Assembly: GCA_020744225.1 (NCBI GenBank)
Contig: JAGMWG010000014.1
Span: 558,001-622,000 of the forward strand
DNA from: Paraphoma chrysanthemicola
Taxonomy: Eukaryota > Ascomycota > Dothideomycetes > Pleosporales > Phaeosphaeriaceae
Length of the DNA: 64,000 bases
Direction: 5' to 3'
Part shown: piece by piece, positions 34,001-46,314 of the stretch
Numbering within the stretch: the stretch's first letter is position 1
How the letters are laid out: each line of letters starts with the position of its first letter
Translations under genes and position numbers: made by a program
Notes under the pieces: model-generated
Told to the model about the DNA's origin: nothing
Databases searched by the model: none
Seen by the model: the letters and a program-made list of their open reading frames with translations, nothing else

Positions 34001-35065
34001 GAAAGTTGCGATTGGGACAGGACGTTAGATGAAAGGGTGGTCCCGCCTGCTGACGACGTACAGACACCACTAGTAATCTATTGCATGGACACGGGACCTC
34101 TAACTTCACGACACTTCACACTACTGATCCGCCAGTAAGCAGCCCCCTCCACATTCCGGAAATGCCAGTCACCAGACACGGACGCCGAAGAACAAAACTT
34201 GGTCACTGTTTGCGCCATACCTCGGCTTGTGCCACAAGTGAGTGTCCGCTGTCATTTGTAATAGTTGGCGAGTAGCCAAGATCCGCCACCACGTTTCCAC
34301 CATGAGTTGAGCGCAAATCTGTGGCGATCGCGGGTTGCTCCACCATGGCTTCCTGATCGACTCTCCGAAGGTCAACGCTTCCGACATTCGCACGTTTCAG
34401 GCAGACGATCAGGACCCAACAACAAAATCGGAGTTTTGGCCGGTGGGTTTGTCTGGCCAAGAGACTCATTTCCGATTCCCAGAACCAGGGAGGAGGCTCC
34501 CTAGACTCGAGCGTGTCCACAGTACTGGTTCCCAGCGTTTCGACCGTATCTGCGATCTTCTTGTGCAAAGCATCGAGCTTGCGCACCGCGATTATCATGG
34601 AACCGCCACCGAAGGTCAACAGAACTTTATTGCGGTTGCGTTGTGGTGTCTTGACCAACAGTTTTGTCAAAGAGGGGATACATGTCCCGTGCTTCTAGTT
34701 CACTGCAAGTCGGCCTCAGCATTAAAGCGAAAGCGAAGCGCAATGGCCCGCGTCGCCTCCACTTCCTTCGCCAGCACAATGGTACAGCGATGATCACTTT
34801 CATCATTTCCGTTGGAGAGGTACTAAAGTTACCCAGTATCGGTCCGACTTTTACCTACAATCTGGTAGCGGAACGGTCAGCGGCTTGTCATGATGCGTCC
34901 CAACTGCAGGCACTGGTCAAATGGCTCTCAAAACCAAGGCTCCTCAGCATCGCTTCAACACCAAGCCCTCCTCACCTCAACGACTTCCACTAGCCACTAG
35001 GCACAGCATGCAGATACACCATTCACCGTTCGCCTCTCACAACCCGCTGACTCAAAATGAGAAAC
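31089..35065. other. 4 kb region without a supported gene
   Basis: The first 400-500 bases are the promoter of the XlnR-like gene. Beyond that, I find only short open frames without domain character or consistent splice signals, and no terminal repeats. It could hold a decayed element or a non-coding transcript, but nothing visible supports either. Confidence 0.45.
31489..31502 (+). promoter_or_regulatory. Tandem GGCTAA sites upstream of the XlnR-like gene
   Basis: GGCTAA occurs at 31489-31494 and 31497-31502, an 8 bp period, about 400 bp before the start at 31088. XlnR/Xyr1 binds GGCTAA/GGCWWW, often as paired sites. Autoregulation is inferred. Confidence 0.4.
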
Positions 35066-36916
35066 TTACTTTCCATTGTGCTTCTCTGCGTCCTCCTTCA
35101 TGCCCGCCTGCACCCACGCACGGCTCTTAGCAGCGCTTTCTTCCATCTTGGCCTTGTCCTTCAATAGCTCCTTGATCGTGTGCGGGCTGGGAACGTGTCT
35201 ACCCTTCTCCACGCCCGGACGGGCGGTCATACGCTCCTCCCACGCCTTGAGTGCTGGAAAGCTGTCGATCTCGACACCAGCCCAGCCCGCGGAGGCCACC
35301 CAGCCGTAGTGCGCGATATCTGCGAAACGTGTAAGTTTAGTGTCAGCGTGTAGATGCAGGAGGTGTTTGATCTACGTGCTGGTGACGAATGCAGTAAGCA
35401 GTAAAGAAACTACTCCGCATCTGAGGGATCTGAATATGTAGTGAAGCGGGCGTGAACGAACCTGCAATCGTGCACTTGTCACCAACCAAGTACGGCCTGT
35501 TATCAGATGCAAGGTGCTTCTCCAAAACCCCGTACAATCTCTTTGTCTCCGTCTGATACCTATTCACTCCATACTCAATGTGCTCTGGCGCATATCTAGT
35601 GAAATGATCTGTGCAGGCACCTGTTAGCTTGCCCAGCATACAGTAGTCTCGATTTGCGCCAGGGGTTTCGGATCTACACTACGGCCGGATGGAAGACATT
35701 GAATTCCAAGATCTCGGAAAGGACATCCGTGATCTGCTGTTCTACTGTAGCGTGAACCCTTGGTGGCGCGGAGGACATCCGTGAGATAGCACGAAGTGGG
35801 TTGCAAAAGCAAGTTGCATATACGAAGCTAACCGGATGCAGCACGGAGTGGGATTTTCGCGAATGATGGTGAAAGGGCCCCTGGGGCGATCATCCTCGCT
35901 TTCGGGGTAAAGATAGGTCGATGATGCGCGGGAATATGTGTAGGGCTTGACTCTGCAGATTCAGCTTGTTTGGCTCGGAGCGGCGACTACCGGGCGGCGC
36001 CGCGTGAAATCCTGGTTCGTTGTTGTGTGTGTCCCAAATGTGGACTTCACCGATAGTCGGGACGTCACGCCCTCTATTCGTTCTCGCTTCGACGATGGCC
36101 TGGGGACTCCGTGCCGTCTAGTCCTCGAGAGCTGAGAGAAGTGAAACAGTGACTTACTTGCTTGCCCCTGCATAGGACCCACGCCGGCGTTCTGAAAGAA
36201 GAGCCAGTTGTTCACCTCATACCACTCGCGTGTGCCCTTGGGGTAGCTGATCTTGTGATCGGTGTCGTAGCGCTCAACGAGATACTGCATGATGCTGCCG
36301 GATTCGAAGAGACGAATGGGCTTGCCATCGGTGAAGACATCGGTGAGGGCGGGGATCCGCCCATTGGGATTGATAGCGAGGAACCAGTCTTCCTTCTGGG
36401 TGTTCTTGGAGATGTCGATTTTGTGAGTGGTGTAAGGAAGGCTACGTGGCAGGTCAGTATTGGAAGCTTTGTATTCGTACACTGTTTCGCTGAAGCAAGG
36501 AACTCGTCTTCGAGTCTTGATGTCTTTTTTGTTCAAGCTGACGAGGTGGAAGGTGATGCTACTGGCGAACGGTCGTACAGTAACTCTCTGTGTCTCCACG
36601 AACAGTATACTCGACTGTGGACAATACGACAAAGCTTTCACGTGCATAGCTAGACATGTATCCCCGCTCATGTGCATTAATCGGGCACACCCGCACGATA
36701 ATATGTCTTTCCTTGCCTTCACCCGTACCTCGTCGTCAAGGGGCCCTCGCCAGACAGTGAGAGATATAAAGAGCAGGACATCTGAGATATGGAAAGAAGG
36801 ACCATGGGTCTTCATGAGCGAGGAACTTACCCTAACTCCTCCAAAGTTATGGACACTTTGATACCATTTGGCGTTTGCGTCGTGTAGAGAGCGATGTCGG
36901 ATTCCTGTGAAGACAT
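35066..36916 (-). CDS. Ure2-like glutathione S-transferase
   Basis: Four exons (36916-36831, 36441-36158, 35608-35462, 35319-35066) join in phase to 256 aa. The N-terminal thioredoxin fold starts MSSQESDIALYTTQTPNGIK-VSITLEELGLPYTT. It continues through WFLAINPNGRIPALTD and LFESGSIMQYLVERYD, the glutathione-binding region of the Ure2p/YfcG class. The C-terminal helical domain carries WLFFQNAGVGPMQGQANHF, RPYLVGDKCTIADIAHYGWV and FPALKAWEERMTARPGVEKG. The likely role is glutathione-dependent detoxification or disulfide reduction in the cytosol. Introns 1 and 2 are unusually long here (389 and 549 bp); intron 3 is 142 bp with a GTTCGT donor. The fold and class are clear; the substrate is unknown. 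Confidence 0.92.
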
Positions 36917-37654
36917 TGTTGCAAAAGGTTAATGCTATAAGGCGGTTGATTTGGGAATCAAAGGTAGGAATGCACGAGACTTCGTTCGCTCACGATTACG
37001 CTGACGGAGTCTATGAGAACTGCATTTGTCAGTCGGGGTGGGGCTCTGAAGAGGGGCAGCTCATGCCGATCTTAAAGCCGACTAGAATCAACGGACACCG
37101 CCGTCGTGATACAGTTAGCCATGGTGATGAACGAGAAGACCCAGCGAAAGGGTTTGAGTGCATCGCGACTTGCAGGTGGGCCCTGCCATCAAACGAAAGA
37201 AAGTGTTTTGGTCGCATCAACCATATTAAACTGGGTAATCTCTGATTGAGACCGTAGTGGTACATTAGTCCACACGAGCATGTCGACGTCTTCGATATAT
37301 TTGATAACAGAAGTAGCCATGATGATGATGCTTGCAGTGTTGTGCTGTTGCCCTGATTCCCAACAGCAAGTATGAACGAGATGCTCACTGAGTACCGTTG
37401 TGGAGATACCAATGGAGACGACAGCTTGTGAGAGTTCTTGTTTAAGATACTAAATCTGTGTCGGTCACGAGTTGTGAGTCTTATGGTGATCATGCGTATG
37501 GCGCCTGGTCCTGCTTGCGTGTTGCGTGAGGATTTCCTGACACTGCCTAGCACGTGATTCCCACTAGCGCGCCCCCGAAAGCTTTCCACCGCGCTCGGCC
37601 TAAATGTCCACGTTCGCACCACTTCCATCGTTCAACCACCAACCTCACTGCAAA
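36917..37654. other. Divergent intergenic region
   Basis: Promoters of the GST gene (minus) and the BBP gene (plus). No additional gene is supported. An in-frame ATG at 37604 lies 17 codons upstream of the chosen BBP start. Confidence 0.55.
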
Positions 37655-39682
37655 ATGTCGTGGCGCAACCAGGGCATCACCGGCTCGAACAACATCCCTC
37701 TCGGCAACCGCCGTCGCTTTGGCGGCGACAACGCTGATGATGGAGGTTACAATCCTGCAGCGCCTGCCGAAGGGTTGTCTGAGCTGAAGCGCGGTCGCAG
37801 CCCGCAGCGCGGTAAATTCAACCACCATCCACCACGACTCTCGCGTACTAACAAGCCAGATCCAGACGGCCCTCGACAGCGCAAGAAGCGCAATCGATGG
37901 GGTGATGCTAGCGAGAACAAGGCGGCCGGTTTGATGGGCTTGCCAACAGCCATCTACAGCGCCATGACTACCGAACAGCTGGACGCCTACACTCTGCATT
38001 TGCGCATCGAAGAAATCACCCAGAAGCTAAAGATTAACGATGTCGTGCCCGCCGATGGCGATAGGTATGTTCTCTCTTCCAACATGAATGATCCATATGC
38101 TAACAGATGTCATAGGTCTCCTTCTCCCCCACCGCAGTACGACAACTTCGGTCGCCGTGTCAACACCCGCGAGTTCCGCTACCGCAAGCGCCTCGAAGAC
38201 GAGCGCCACAAGCTCGTAGAGAAAGCGATGAAGACGCTTCCTAACTACCATCCGCCTGCCGATTACAGGCGTCCTACTAAGACACAGGAGAAAGTCTACG
38301 TTCCGGTCAATGACTACCCGGAGATTAACTTCAGTATGGAACTAACCCCTCTAACTTTCCTTTCTTGGTTTTCTTCCATTCCAGCCTTTGTCTTGACAGC
38401 CTGCTCAGGTCGCGCGATGCTTATGCGCGTTTGGCGCCACCTGCAGTACAGCTATGTCACTAACCCTAACCGCCCCTGTTACTCACACATTTTGATCAAA
38501 GACTAACCACAGCTTTTTGCACTAACAGTTGGCCTGCTTATTGGCCCCCGTGGAAACACGCTCAAGAAGATGGAATCCGAGTCCGGCGCAAAGATTGCGA
38601 TCCGTGGCAAAGGCTCTGTCAAGGAGGGTAAAGGACGCTCTGACGCCGCTCACACCAGCAACCAGGAGGAAGACTTGCACTGCTTGATCATGGCCGACAC
38701 CGAGGAGAAGGTCAACAAGGCGAAGAAGCTCATCCACAATGTCATCGAGACGGTAAGTCCATCCCCAGATCCTAGTCTGCAAAATACTGACTCCCTGCAG
38801 GCTGCCTCCATTCCCGAAGGCCAGAACGAACTCAAGCGCAACCAGCTCCGTGAGCTTGCCGCCCTCAACGGTACCCTTCGAGACGACGAGAACCAGGCCT
38901 GCCAGAACTGCGGCGAGATTGGTCATCGCAAATACGATTGCCCACAGAAGCAGAACTTCACGGCTAGTATTATCTGCCGCGTCTGTGGACAAGCCGGACA
39001 TATGGCGCGCGATTGTCCCGACCGCAAGGTTGGACAGCCCTGGCGCAACGACGGCCGCCAGGGAGGCGAACGCCCTCAAGGTCGCATTGGCGGTGCCCCA
39101 GAGAGCGAACTCGACGCGTTCATGGCCGAGATGGGCGGCGGTGGTCAGCCACGTGGCGCTATCGAGTACAGCAACGGTGGTGGCGACGCCTCCGCTGGCG
39201 GAGAGCGCACCCTCAAGCCTTGGGAGCGTGGTCCCACTGGCGGAGCGGCACCTTGGGCCAGCAACAACCGCGATGGACGCGACAACAACGCAGCTGCTCC
39301 TCCCCCATGGGCAGGCGGGGGTGGAGGTGGAGGTGGTGGACAGTCCTACGACCAGAACGGATATGGTGGTGGTGGCGGCGGTGCGGCACCTTGGGCCTCT
39401 GCTGCTCCAGCGGGTCCTGCTGCGTCGTATGGCTACGGTAACTATGGCTACGATCAAGGCGCACCTGGCGCATACGGTGCTCCTGGCTATGGAGCTCCCG
39501 CGGCTCCATCAGGTCCGCCTCCTGGTCTGGGTCCACTCTTCCAGAACTACGGTGGAGCCGGTAGCCCTCCTCCTCCGCCGCCGCCCTCTGGATCCGTCCC
39601 CCCACCACCGCCTCCTCCAGGTGACATTCCTCCGCCACCGCCGCCGAGCGATGTCCCGCCCCCGCCCCCACCTCCTCAGTAG
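37655..39682 (+). CDS. MSL5: Branchpoint-binding protein BBP/SF1
   Basis: This splicing factor recognises the intron branch site during early spliceosome assembly in the nucleus. Four exons (37655-38064, 38116-38333, 38529-38752, 38801-39682) give 577 aa. The start MSWRNQGITGSNNIPLG is the conserved fungal N-terminus and is preferred over the in-frame ATG at 37604. An SF1 helix-hairpin region (AMTTEQLDAYTLHLRIEEIT) precedes the KH-QUA2 domain (YVPVNDYPEINFIGLLIGPR, GNTLKKMESESGAKIAIRGK). Two CCHC zinc knuckles follow (CQNCGEIGHRKYDC from Cys318 and CRVCGQAGHMARDC from Cys343). The C-terminus is Gly-rich then Pro-rich (PPPPPPPSG). Introns are 51, 195 and 48 bp; the first and third are multiples of three with no in-frame stop. 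Confidence 0.96.
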
Positions 39683-40311
39683 ATGCCATGACATCTCGCG
39701 GTGCGGTCTTTCCCTGGATAGCTTGGACCTCTAACCTTTTGCACATGACTTTCAGGCAGACACAACCGGACAGTAGCAGCACACATTTCTTTTCATTCCA
39801 GATTGCAGCAGGCAAAACAAGACTCGGCGTCGACGAGCAACTAATGGCAGATAGGAGCATGCTTCGTAGTATGAACGATTGTAACCCCGTCTTAGTTGGC
39901 TAGTCCATCCAGGTCCGCAACCTTTTAGCACATTTGGTTGCAATAACTTGCCTGCTATATAAATGTATATCTCTTCGTCTACTCCTCCTCTTTATCGGTG
40001 TTTTGCTATGGACTACAAGCGTGATGTGAAGGCAGTCTCGTGCTCAGCATTAGACTCGAGTGACTGATGTGTGCCAAGGATTATGACCCTGGCAAGAGCG
40101 GCGGGACGAACCATGACGGCGGGCGCCCGCGGACAATCCACCGAGCCCTCAGCCATGCAAACTCACATGCCAGGGAGCTGTCGATAGCCACAGCTTGTCC
40201 CCTCACTAGTCTTCTACCTTCACCATCACTGTATTACATACAACATCTTGACAGACTCTCACAACCCCGTGACGCGCAGCTTGTGGCTTCCCACTTGCGC
40301 CCTCACTCGCT
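39683..40311. other. Intergenic region
   Basis: 3' flank of the BBP gene and promoter of the phosphatase gene. Nothing else is supported. Confidence 0.6.
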
Positions 40312-42896
40312 ATGGAGCGGATACGCGTGAGCAAGGTATCTTTGAGATATGATGCGCACGTCCGCAATTCTGACTGGCACAGGTCGATAATGTGCATCTC
40401 CACCGCAGAGGCGTTCGCTTTGACGGCACGCTGCACCTCATGCCCCACCACATCGTCTTCAGTTACCTGCCTAGCCCCGCGCCCGACGCACCTGCAGACG
40501 CGAAACCGCCGCGGCAGAAGGAGGTATGGATAACGTATCCCATGATCTCCTATTGCTGTCTCCGGCCGCTGCCACCTATTCTGCGGCAGGAGCCATCGAT
40601 ACGCATTCGGTGCCGCGACTTCACCTACTTCGCCTTCTACTTCCCCGACGAGAAGAAGGCGCGTGACGTGTACGACAGTATCCGCGCTCTGTCATGCAAG
40701 ATTGGCAGACTTGACAAACTACTGGCCTTTAGCTACCAGCCGAAGCCGCCGGAGGACCAGCAGAACGGGTGGGACATTTACGACGCGCGGAGAGAATGGA
40801 AGCGGTTAGGCATCAGCCCCAAGGACACAGACAAGGGTTGGCGGATATCTGAGATCAACACAGAATACAAGGTAAGAACATGATTCGACGGTCTGGGCAG
40901 GATTGCTGACACTGTGAAGTACTCGAAGACGTACCCTGCCCTGCTCGTTGTTCCCTCCAAGGTCTCGGACAGTGTGCTCCGATATGCTGGCGAGTACCGC
41001 TCACGCCAACGCATACCCGCTCTCGTCTACCGCCATCCCATCAACAACTGCTCCATAACGCGAAGTTCGCAACCGACTCCTGGTCTTCGAGGGAACCGAA
41101 ACCCCCAGGATGAGAGGCTCGTCGCGGCCATTTGGGCAACAAACCGTGGGTGGAAAGCTGCCCAAGCCCCCTCGCCCCACTCCGGAGGCCTTACACCGGA
41201 TTCCAGTGTGGTCAATTTGAATGAGTCGAGTGCTAACAGCTCGTTTGTTGGTGTAGTGGACACTGACACTACTCTGGCCGGGAAAACTGTTGAAGACCTC
41301 ACCGAATCCTCCGAGACTGATGCTGATTTGCCAAAGGTCTATGGAGCACAACAGCGGAACCTCATTGTGGACGCCAGGCCGACGGTCAACGCCTACGCTA
41401 TGCAGGCGGTGGGACTGGGTTCCGAAAAGATGGATCACTATCCAAACGCGGAGAAAGCATACCTGGGAATCGACAATATCCACGTCATGCGAAGGTCGCT
41501 CGATACGGTCATCGAAGCGCTCAAAGACTCGGACATAACACCGCTTCCACCAAACAGACAACTACTGGCAAAGAGCAACTGGATCAAGCACATTAGCAAT
41601 ATCCTTGACGGAGTGGCGCTGATTGCGCGGACCGTTGGCATCATGCATTCGCACGTGCTTATTCACTGCTCGGATGGCTGGGATCGAACAAGCCAACTGA
41701 GTGCGCTCAGCCAAATACTACTTGATCCATATTATCGTACAATGGAGGGCTTCATCGTCTTGGTAGAGAAGGACTGGCTGTCGTTTGGTCACATGTTCCG
41801 ACATCGATCAGGATTTCTCAGCCATGAGAAGTGGTTCACAATCGAGAACGAGCGCATCGAGCGAAAGAATGACGGCCAAGGCAATCCTTTCGAGAATGCG
41901 CTTCGTGGCGCGCGAGGTCTCTTCAACCGGCAAAACGAGTCGAACGAGTCGCTCAATCAGCTTCCGGAAACTAATGTTGCAGAGAACGGAACAGATCTTG
42001 CGGACACTGCTTCACCCAAGCCTGGTAAATCCGGCGCGGCAGAGGAACACCGGATTACCAAGGTCAATGAGCTTTCGCCCGTCTTCCATCAGTTCCTTGA
42101 TTGCGTTTATCAATTGTACTATCAACACCCGACACGCTTTGAGTTTAGCGAGCGCTTCTTGCGACGTCTGCTATACCACCTCTACTCTTGCCAGTACGGC
42201 ACCTTCCTCTTCGACAACGAAAAGGAGCGCATCGATGCTCGAGCGCGGGAGCGAACTCGCTCAGTGTGGGATTACTTCTTGTGCCGGAAGCAGGAGTTTA
42301 TGAATCCTCAGTATGATCCTGAGATTGACGACTCTGTAAGAGGTAAGGAGAGGATGATCTTCCCACGGAAAGGCGAAGCAAGATGGTGGGCGGAGTGCTT
42401 CGGTCGCACCGACGAGGAGATGAATGTGCCGGCACCACTAAGCCTGACGCCTCAAACGAGTAATGTGTCAAACGGTCGAAGCGGGACGAGCACACCACTC
42501 GTCCAGGAGCCTATTGTGACTGGTACAGAAACAGCAGAAGGAGCGACCGGCGCTGGCACGACAGCAGACCTCCCGCCAACGCACGCCATTGGTGAACGAT
42601 CGAGTAGTGTGCCGAATGCTGCATCACCCTCGCCTCTTGATGCTGCTGCAGCGCTCGGTCAGGATCTACGACAAGGTCTTGTAGCGGGTATCGAGAAGCT
42701 CGGAATCGGCAAAGGCGTCGTGTCTCGAGGAGCAAGCCCGGCCTCGGGTCATAGCAGGCTGAGTGCTGATGTTGGACGCGAAGCTACGAGGCTAAGCGCG
42801 GATTTAAGTGAGCAGAACGGAAGAGAGAAGAGCAGGAGTCGGAGCAGGGGTGAAGCTGAGAAGATCCGGAAGGAGGTAGAGGTTGAAATGCAGTAA
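40312..42896 (+). CDS. YMR1: Myotubularin-family phosphoinositide 3-phosphatase
   Basis: Three exons (40312-40335, 40383-40871, 40920-42896) with introns of 47 and 48 bp give 829 aa. The N-terminal PH-GRAM region (MERIRVSKVDNVHLHRRGVR to RDFTYFAFYFPDEKKARDVY) precedes the myotubularin phosphatase domain. Its CX5R loop is HCSDGWDRTSQL, with catalytic Cys421 and Arg427. Downstream blocks GFIVLVEKDWLSFGHMF and FHQFLDCVYQLYYQHPTRFE are diagnostic. Family enzymes remove the 3-phosphate of PI3P and PI(3,5)P2 on endosomal and vacuolar membranes. A variable insert (about residues 255-310) and a low-complexity C-terminal tail ending in a charged SRSRGEAEKIRKEVEVE segment are extra to the yeast enzyme. 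Confidence 0.95.
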
Positions 42897-43988
42897 TGCA
42901 GCGGTTCGCGTCAATTCCATACAGGAGACTCTGTAATGACGTCTTATAATCTGCCGGGAGAGGTTTATTACGAGCTGAGAGAGCAAGAGTCACGAAAGTT
43001 GAGGGCGTATGCTGAGATGATACCCCAAGATAATGAAAACACGATCATCACTACACATCATGAGTATTTGTCATGGCGCGTTGGTTTGCTTCCTGCATAT
43101 TCCGACAGGGCCTTCTCTTTCGTTTCAAACGGCTACAAATGGCCCCGTCGATAATTCACATGTGTCGAGTTATCACTGACATGGGGAATTGCTGATTGGA
43201 AAGATGCGTGAAGGTCAAAAGGTGGACGTGAGGGTGGTCATGGTAAACGTACGTTTGGTTCTCGCCCTTAGGAGATGAAAACCACGGCTACACGCAGAAG
43301 AAATGATCAGCAAAATGGAGTTCGAGCTGCAACCTCATCGAACACAATAAATACCGAAGGTATGTCTACACTTTTCGTTGGAGATGTCAAGGCTTTTCGT
43401 GTGTCGGGGTCAAAAGAACAATTCTGGGTAGTCTCGCCCTCCCTGATAAGTGCCGCCACTCCCGTGGCTTTACGCTGGCTTCACGCTGGCTTCTCCGATT
43501 GAAATTGCTGTATGCTAGGTCGACATCGGCGTTCTGGACACTAAACAGGGCGTTTTGCCTGCACCATAACTGGTTTCGGCGCTTTGAAAAATGGGCAGTG
43601 GTGTTTATTCTTCTTGATGATTGGGTACATTGAACCTCGCGTCGGTGATGCGTCTCACTAAGAAGTGATTAACTAGGTACCGGTATGTCTAGCCATAACG
43701 GGTTAGGCGAGCCGCAGCGTACACGGCCTCACTCTTGAAAGTCTGTGGACGACAGAAAGAACTCACACGTCTTCTACCCTGTTGTGAAGGGCAAAGTGAC
43801 TGCATGACGGACGAATCAATTGAGTTGAGCGGTGAATGTGACGGGGTGGTCGGGCACAGCAGAAGTCGCTCGCCATCTTCGTCAGACCGTGTCACTCGGT
43901 TCAGGTGTATATAAGTGAGTCGCCCTACACCTAGATCCCAGATTTTAAAAGTCATCTTCTCTTGTTGAGATTACTGTCATCGAGCAAA
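42897..43988. other. Intergenic region
   Basis: No gene is supported. The end of the region contains a TATA-like box, listed separately, before the first C2H2 gene. Confidence 0.55.
43908..43915 (+). promoter_or_regulatory. TATA box of first C2H2 gene
   Basis: TATATAAG lies 81 bp before the ATG at 43989, a normal distance for a TATA box plus short leader. A comparable box lies 79 bp before the fourth C2H2 gene. Confidence 0.55.
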
Positions 43989-44991
43989 ATGCCCCCTGTC
44001 CCGACTTTGTCCTCCATTGATCTTACCATGGACTTCGATCTGTCCGCGTACTTCGATGATCCCATGCATTACCTGAACAGCTTGGGGCTTCAGGAACTGG
44101 ATCCACAAAATGAGTATAGCCCGCTGCATATGACTTATTTCGATAATGGTAGGACCCTCTCCTACCTGGGTTGGCGAACCTTCCGCCATATCCAGTGAAA
44201 ACGGATCGCAGCTGAAAAATGCATTAGATACACACCAAACTTCACATCATATCGGACTTGCTCCTTCATTCCATGGAAATGGTCATACCGAACAAGACAC
44301 ATCTAATTGCGGCATGCCAACAGCTCCACAGGCACGACGTAGCTCCGTTGATACTGTTCTACAATTCGAACAACTCCATGATCGCTCCTTCACGGGCACT
44401 TTTGGCACTGCTCCTGTATCTTGTCCAGGGCCTAGCATCATACGGGAGAACAAGATACCGTGCGTAGTATTCTTCCGACTCCTACGACCCCACACCTTTA
44501 GATCCTACGCTGTGAGAAATTCACGAGGGTTGGCTAATTCGAGAAGTAGGGTCAACGATAAGCCAGGGTCCCCTGAATCTGTCTTTTTCCCACTCCCCTA
44601 CGAGCCAACCCAGCAGATATGGAGCGGACATCAGCACGGGTCAAACGCACCGCAACTTCGACCGGTTGTGAAATCGGCCATACACGCAACGGGCCCGTTC
44701 TCACCCACCCGCGAAGTTCCAAACATCCTAGTCGGCTCCGTATACACTACGAATGAACCCGAGGCTCATGTCTTCCGCTGTAGCAACTTTGCCTGTCGCA
44801 GCAAGTCATTCGGTCGCTGGGCAGAGCTTAAGCGGCACTACAACGCAGCCCACGCGGTGACGCCGGTTATATATTGGTGTGAGGTGGGTGGATGTGAGCG
44901 CAGCGAAGGAATGGGAGATCGGCCATTTCCAAGAAAGGACAAGTTGGGTGACCATGTGGAGAAGATACACGGCGCATCAGGACGTACGTAG
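43989..44991 (+). CDS. C2H2 zinc-finger protein, cluster member A
   Basis: The start is the ATG at 43989 (MPPVPTLSSIDLTMDFDLSA). The C-terminal exon runs to 44991 and ends with two adjacent C2H2 fingers: CSNFACRSKSFGRWAELKRH (C-x4-C-x13-H-x4-H), then CEVGGCERSEGMGDRPFPRK with a long x19 loop, ending DHVEKIH. The intron is ambiguous. GTAGGA at 44149 to AG at 44227 (phase 1, as in member B) and GTATAG at 44114 to AG at 44195 both keep the frame. A further short intron near 44460-44502 is possible. The two-finger arrangement suggests a DNA-binding regulator. An IDLT patch near the N-terminus resembles a SUMO-interacting motif. Three relatives follow downstream on the same strand. Confidence 0.75.
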
Positions 44992-45267
44992 TTGGTGTCA
45001 CAACCAAGGTTCTGTTCGACGTTCACGTTTCGAACTCAGTTTCGTCATCTCTCTTGACTGATAAACGCTAGCTCGATTGTAATCGCCAGGCCCAGAAATG
45101 TATGCAGGATACTTTAATTGCGAAGGTGTAGTGTTCAGTGTTTCCAACGGTGTCCGACGAAGTCCACAACAATAATTATGCCCTCCGTTTGCTACATACG
45201 TGTGACTGGAGAGGCTACATATGTAGAAAGTTGCTCCGTCTAGTCAGACACTGTCGGGAAAGAGATC

Positions 45268-45306
45268 TCTTGCGTGTGGATCTTGCGTGTGGGTCTTGCG
45301 TGTGGA
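45268..45306 (+). repeat. Three tandem 13 bp copies of TCTTGCGTGTGGR
   Basis: Perfect copies except for the last base occur at 45268, 45281 and 45294. They lie about 280 bp downstream of C2H2 member A. The role is unknown. Confidence 0.85.
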
Positions 45307-46164
45307 GCGCGCATAAATGTCAGTGAGAGTGTTTTTTTAGGCTCCTTTCGTTAGGAGGTGCTTAACTTTGGCGTCTGGCTACATCCACTTATACGAAAGT
45401 AATCATCCGTTTCTTATGGTCATATTTCCTCTTGTGCCGAGTTCATACCGTTGATGCCTGCACCCCGTTGTGCAGCACAAGCCCTGACAGGGGCAGGGTG
45501 GACACATATTCTTTTCAAGTGCTCAAGAACGAAGTTGAATACCTCCCAGAATGTATCGTGTGGTGTGGACTGCGCGCCAGCTGTGATTGCAAACGTGCGG
45601 ATATATAGCGAAGATCTGCGGAAAGCCACTTGAAGCTAATGAGCTGAATGACGCACCCCGTGTATGATCGGACTCTCCTGCCATGGGACCCAAATCAGCC
45701 ACCACGTTCCAGCCGTTGACACTAGTAGCATAGAACATTTTGATGTAATTGCCTCTCGCCTGCCACGCTGCTTCATCATGGGAACTTCTCTTCCGTTGAA
45801 GTGCGCACCGTGTATAAACGGATCCTTGGCCTGGCATCGTTTATTGATGTCTACGACGTCCGCCGCCGCAGTAAGGGAAAAAGGCTTTTTATCGTAAAGA
45901 TAAGTTGAATGATCACATTCGGGCGATGTACAATAGTGTTGCTCCGCTAGGCTAGACTGAAGTATGCGTCAGAGTACTTTGGAATGATATATTTCTCCTC
46001 GTCAAGTTCGTGATATGCAATAATTCATGACGAATGACCGAATGCAATGGTTGTGGTGATCTATGTTGAACTTGTGTGAATCTGACTGACCTGACTATAT
46101 GCACGAGCTGATTCAGCCTGGGCAAGAACTGCGCTGTGGTGTAAGGTTTACGAAGGTAATTGCA

Positions 46165-46203
46165 GGGGCGGTGGTGGCGGCGGCGGCGGAGGTGGTGGTG
46201 GCT
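46165..46203 (+). repeat. GGN trinucleotide tract
   Basis: An imperfect (GGT/GGC/GGA)n tract of 39 bases, with many G-runs on the plus strand. It would encode polyproline on the minus strand, but no supported gene spans it. Confidence 0.8.
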
Positions 46204-46314
46204 GCTTGAAAGAAAAGGCAACTTAACGGCGATGGAGGCGGTGGAAACGGTGCTGAAAGTGACGGTAGTCTTCATTTAGCAAGTTTCCATCAAATTGAAG
46301 AAGGGCTTACTGAA

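Noticed and set aside
35961..36815. Single long minus-strand open frame through the GST gene
   Set aside because: It reads through GST intron 1 and past exon 2. The spliced model gives the complete N-terminal GST fold with the right start, so the continuous frame is a retained-intron artefact.
38458..38472. CTAACCCTAACC, telomere-like
   Set aside because: Only two copies, located inside a BBP intron where CTAAC branch-like sequence is expected.
38522..39457. Minus-strand 311-codon open frame
   Set aside because: Antisense to the BBP KH, zinc-knuckle and glycine-rich exons; its low-complexity Ser/Thr/Val sequence follows from the other strand.
45952..46275. Minus-strand frame starting MKTTVTFSTVSTASIA, signal-peptide-like
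   Set aside because: After 20 residues it becomes His/Arg-rich sequence produced by the trinucleotide tract; no splice solution gave a sensible protein.
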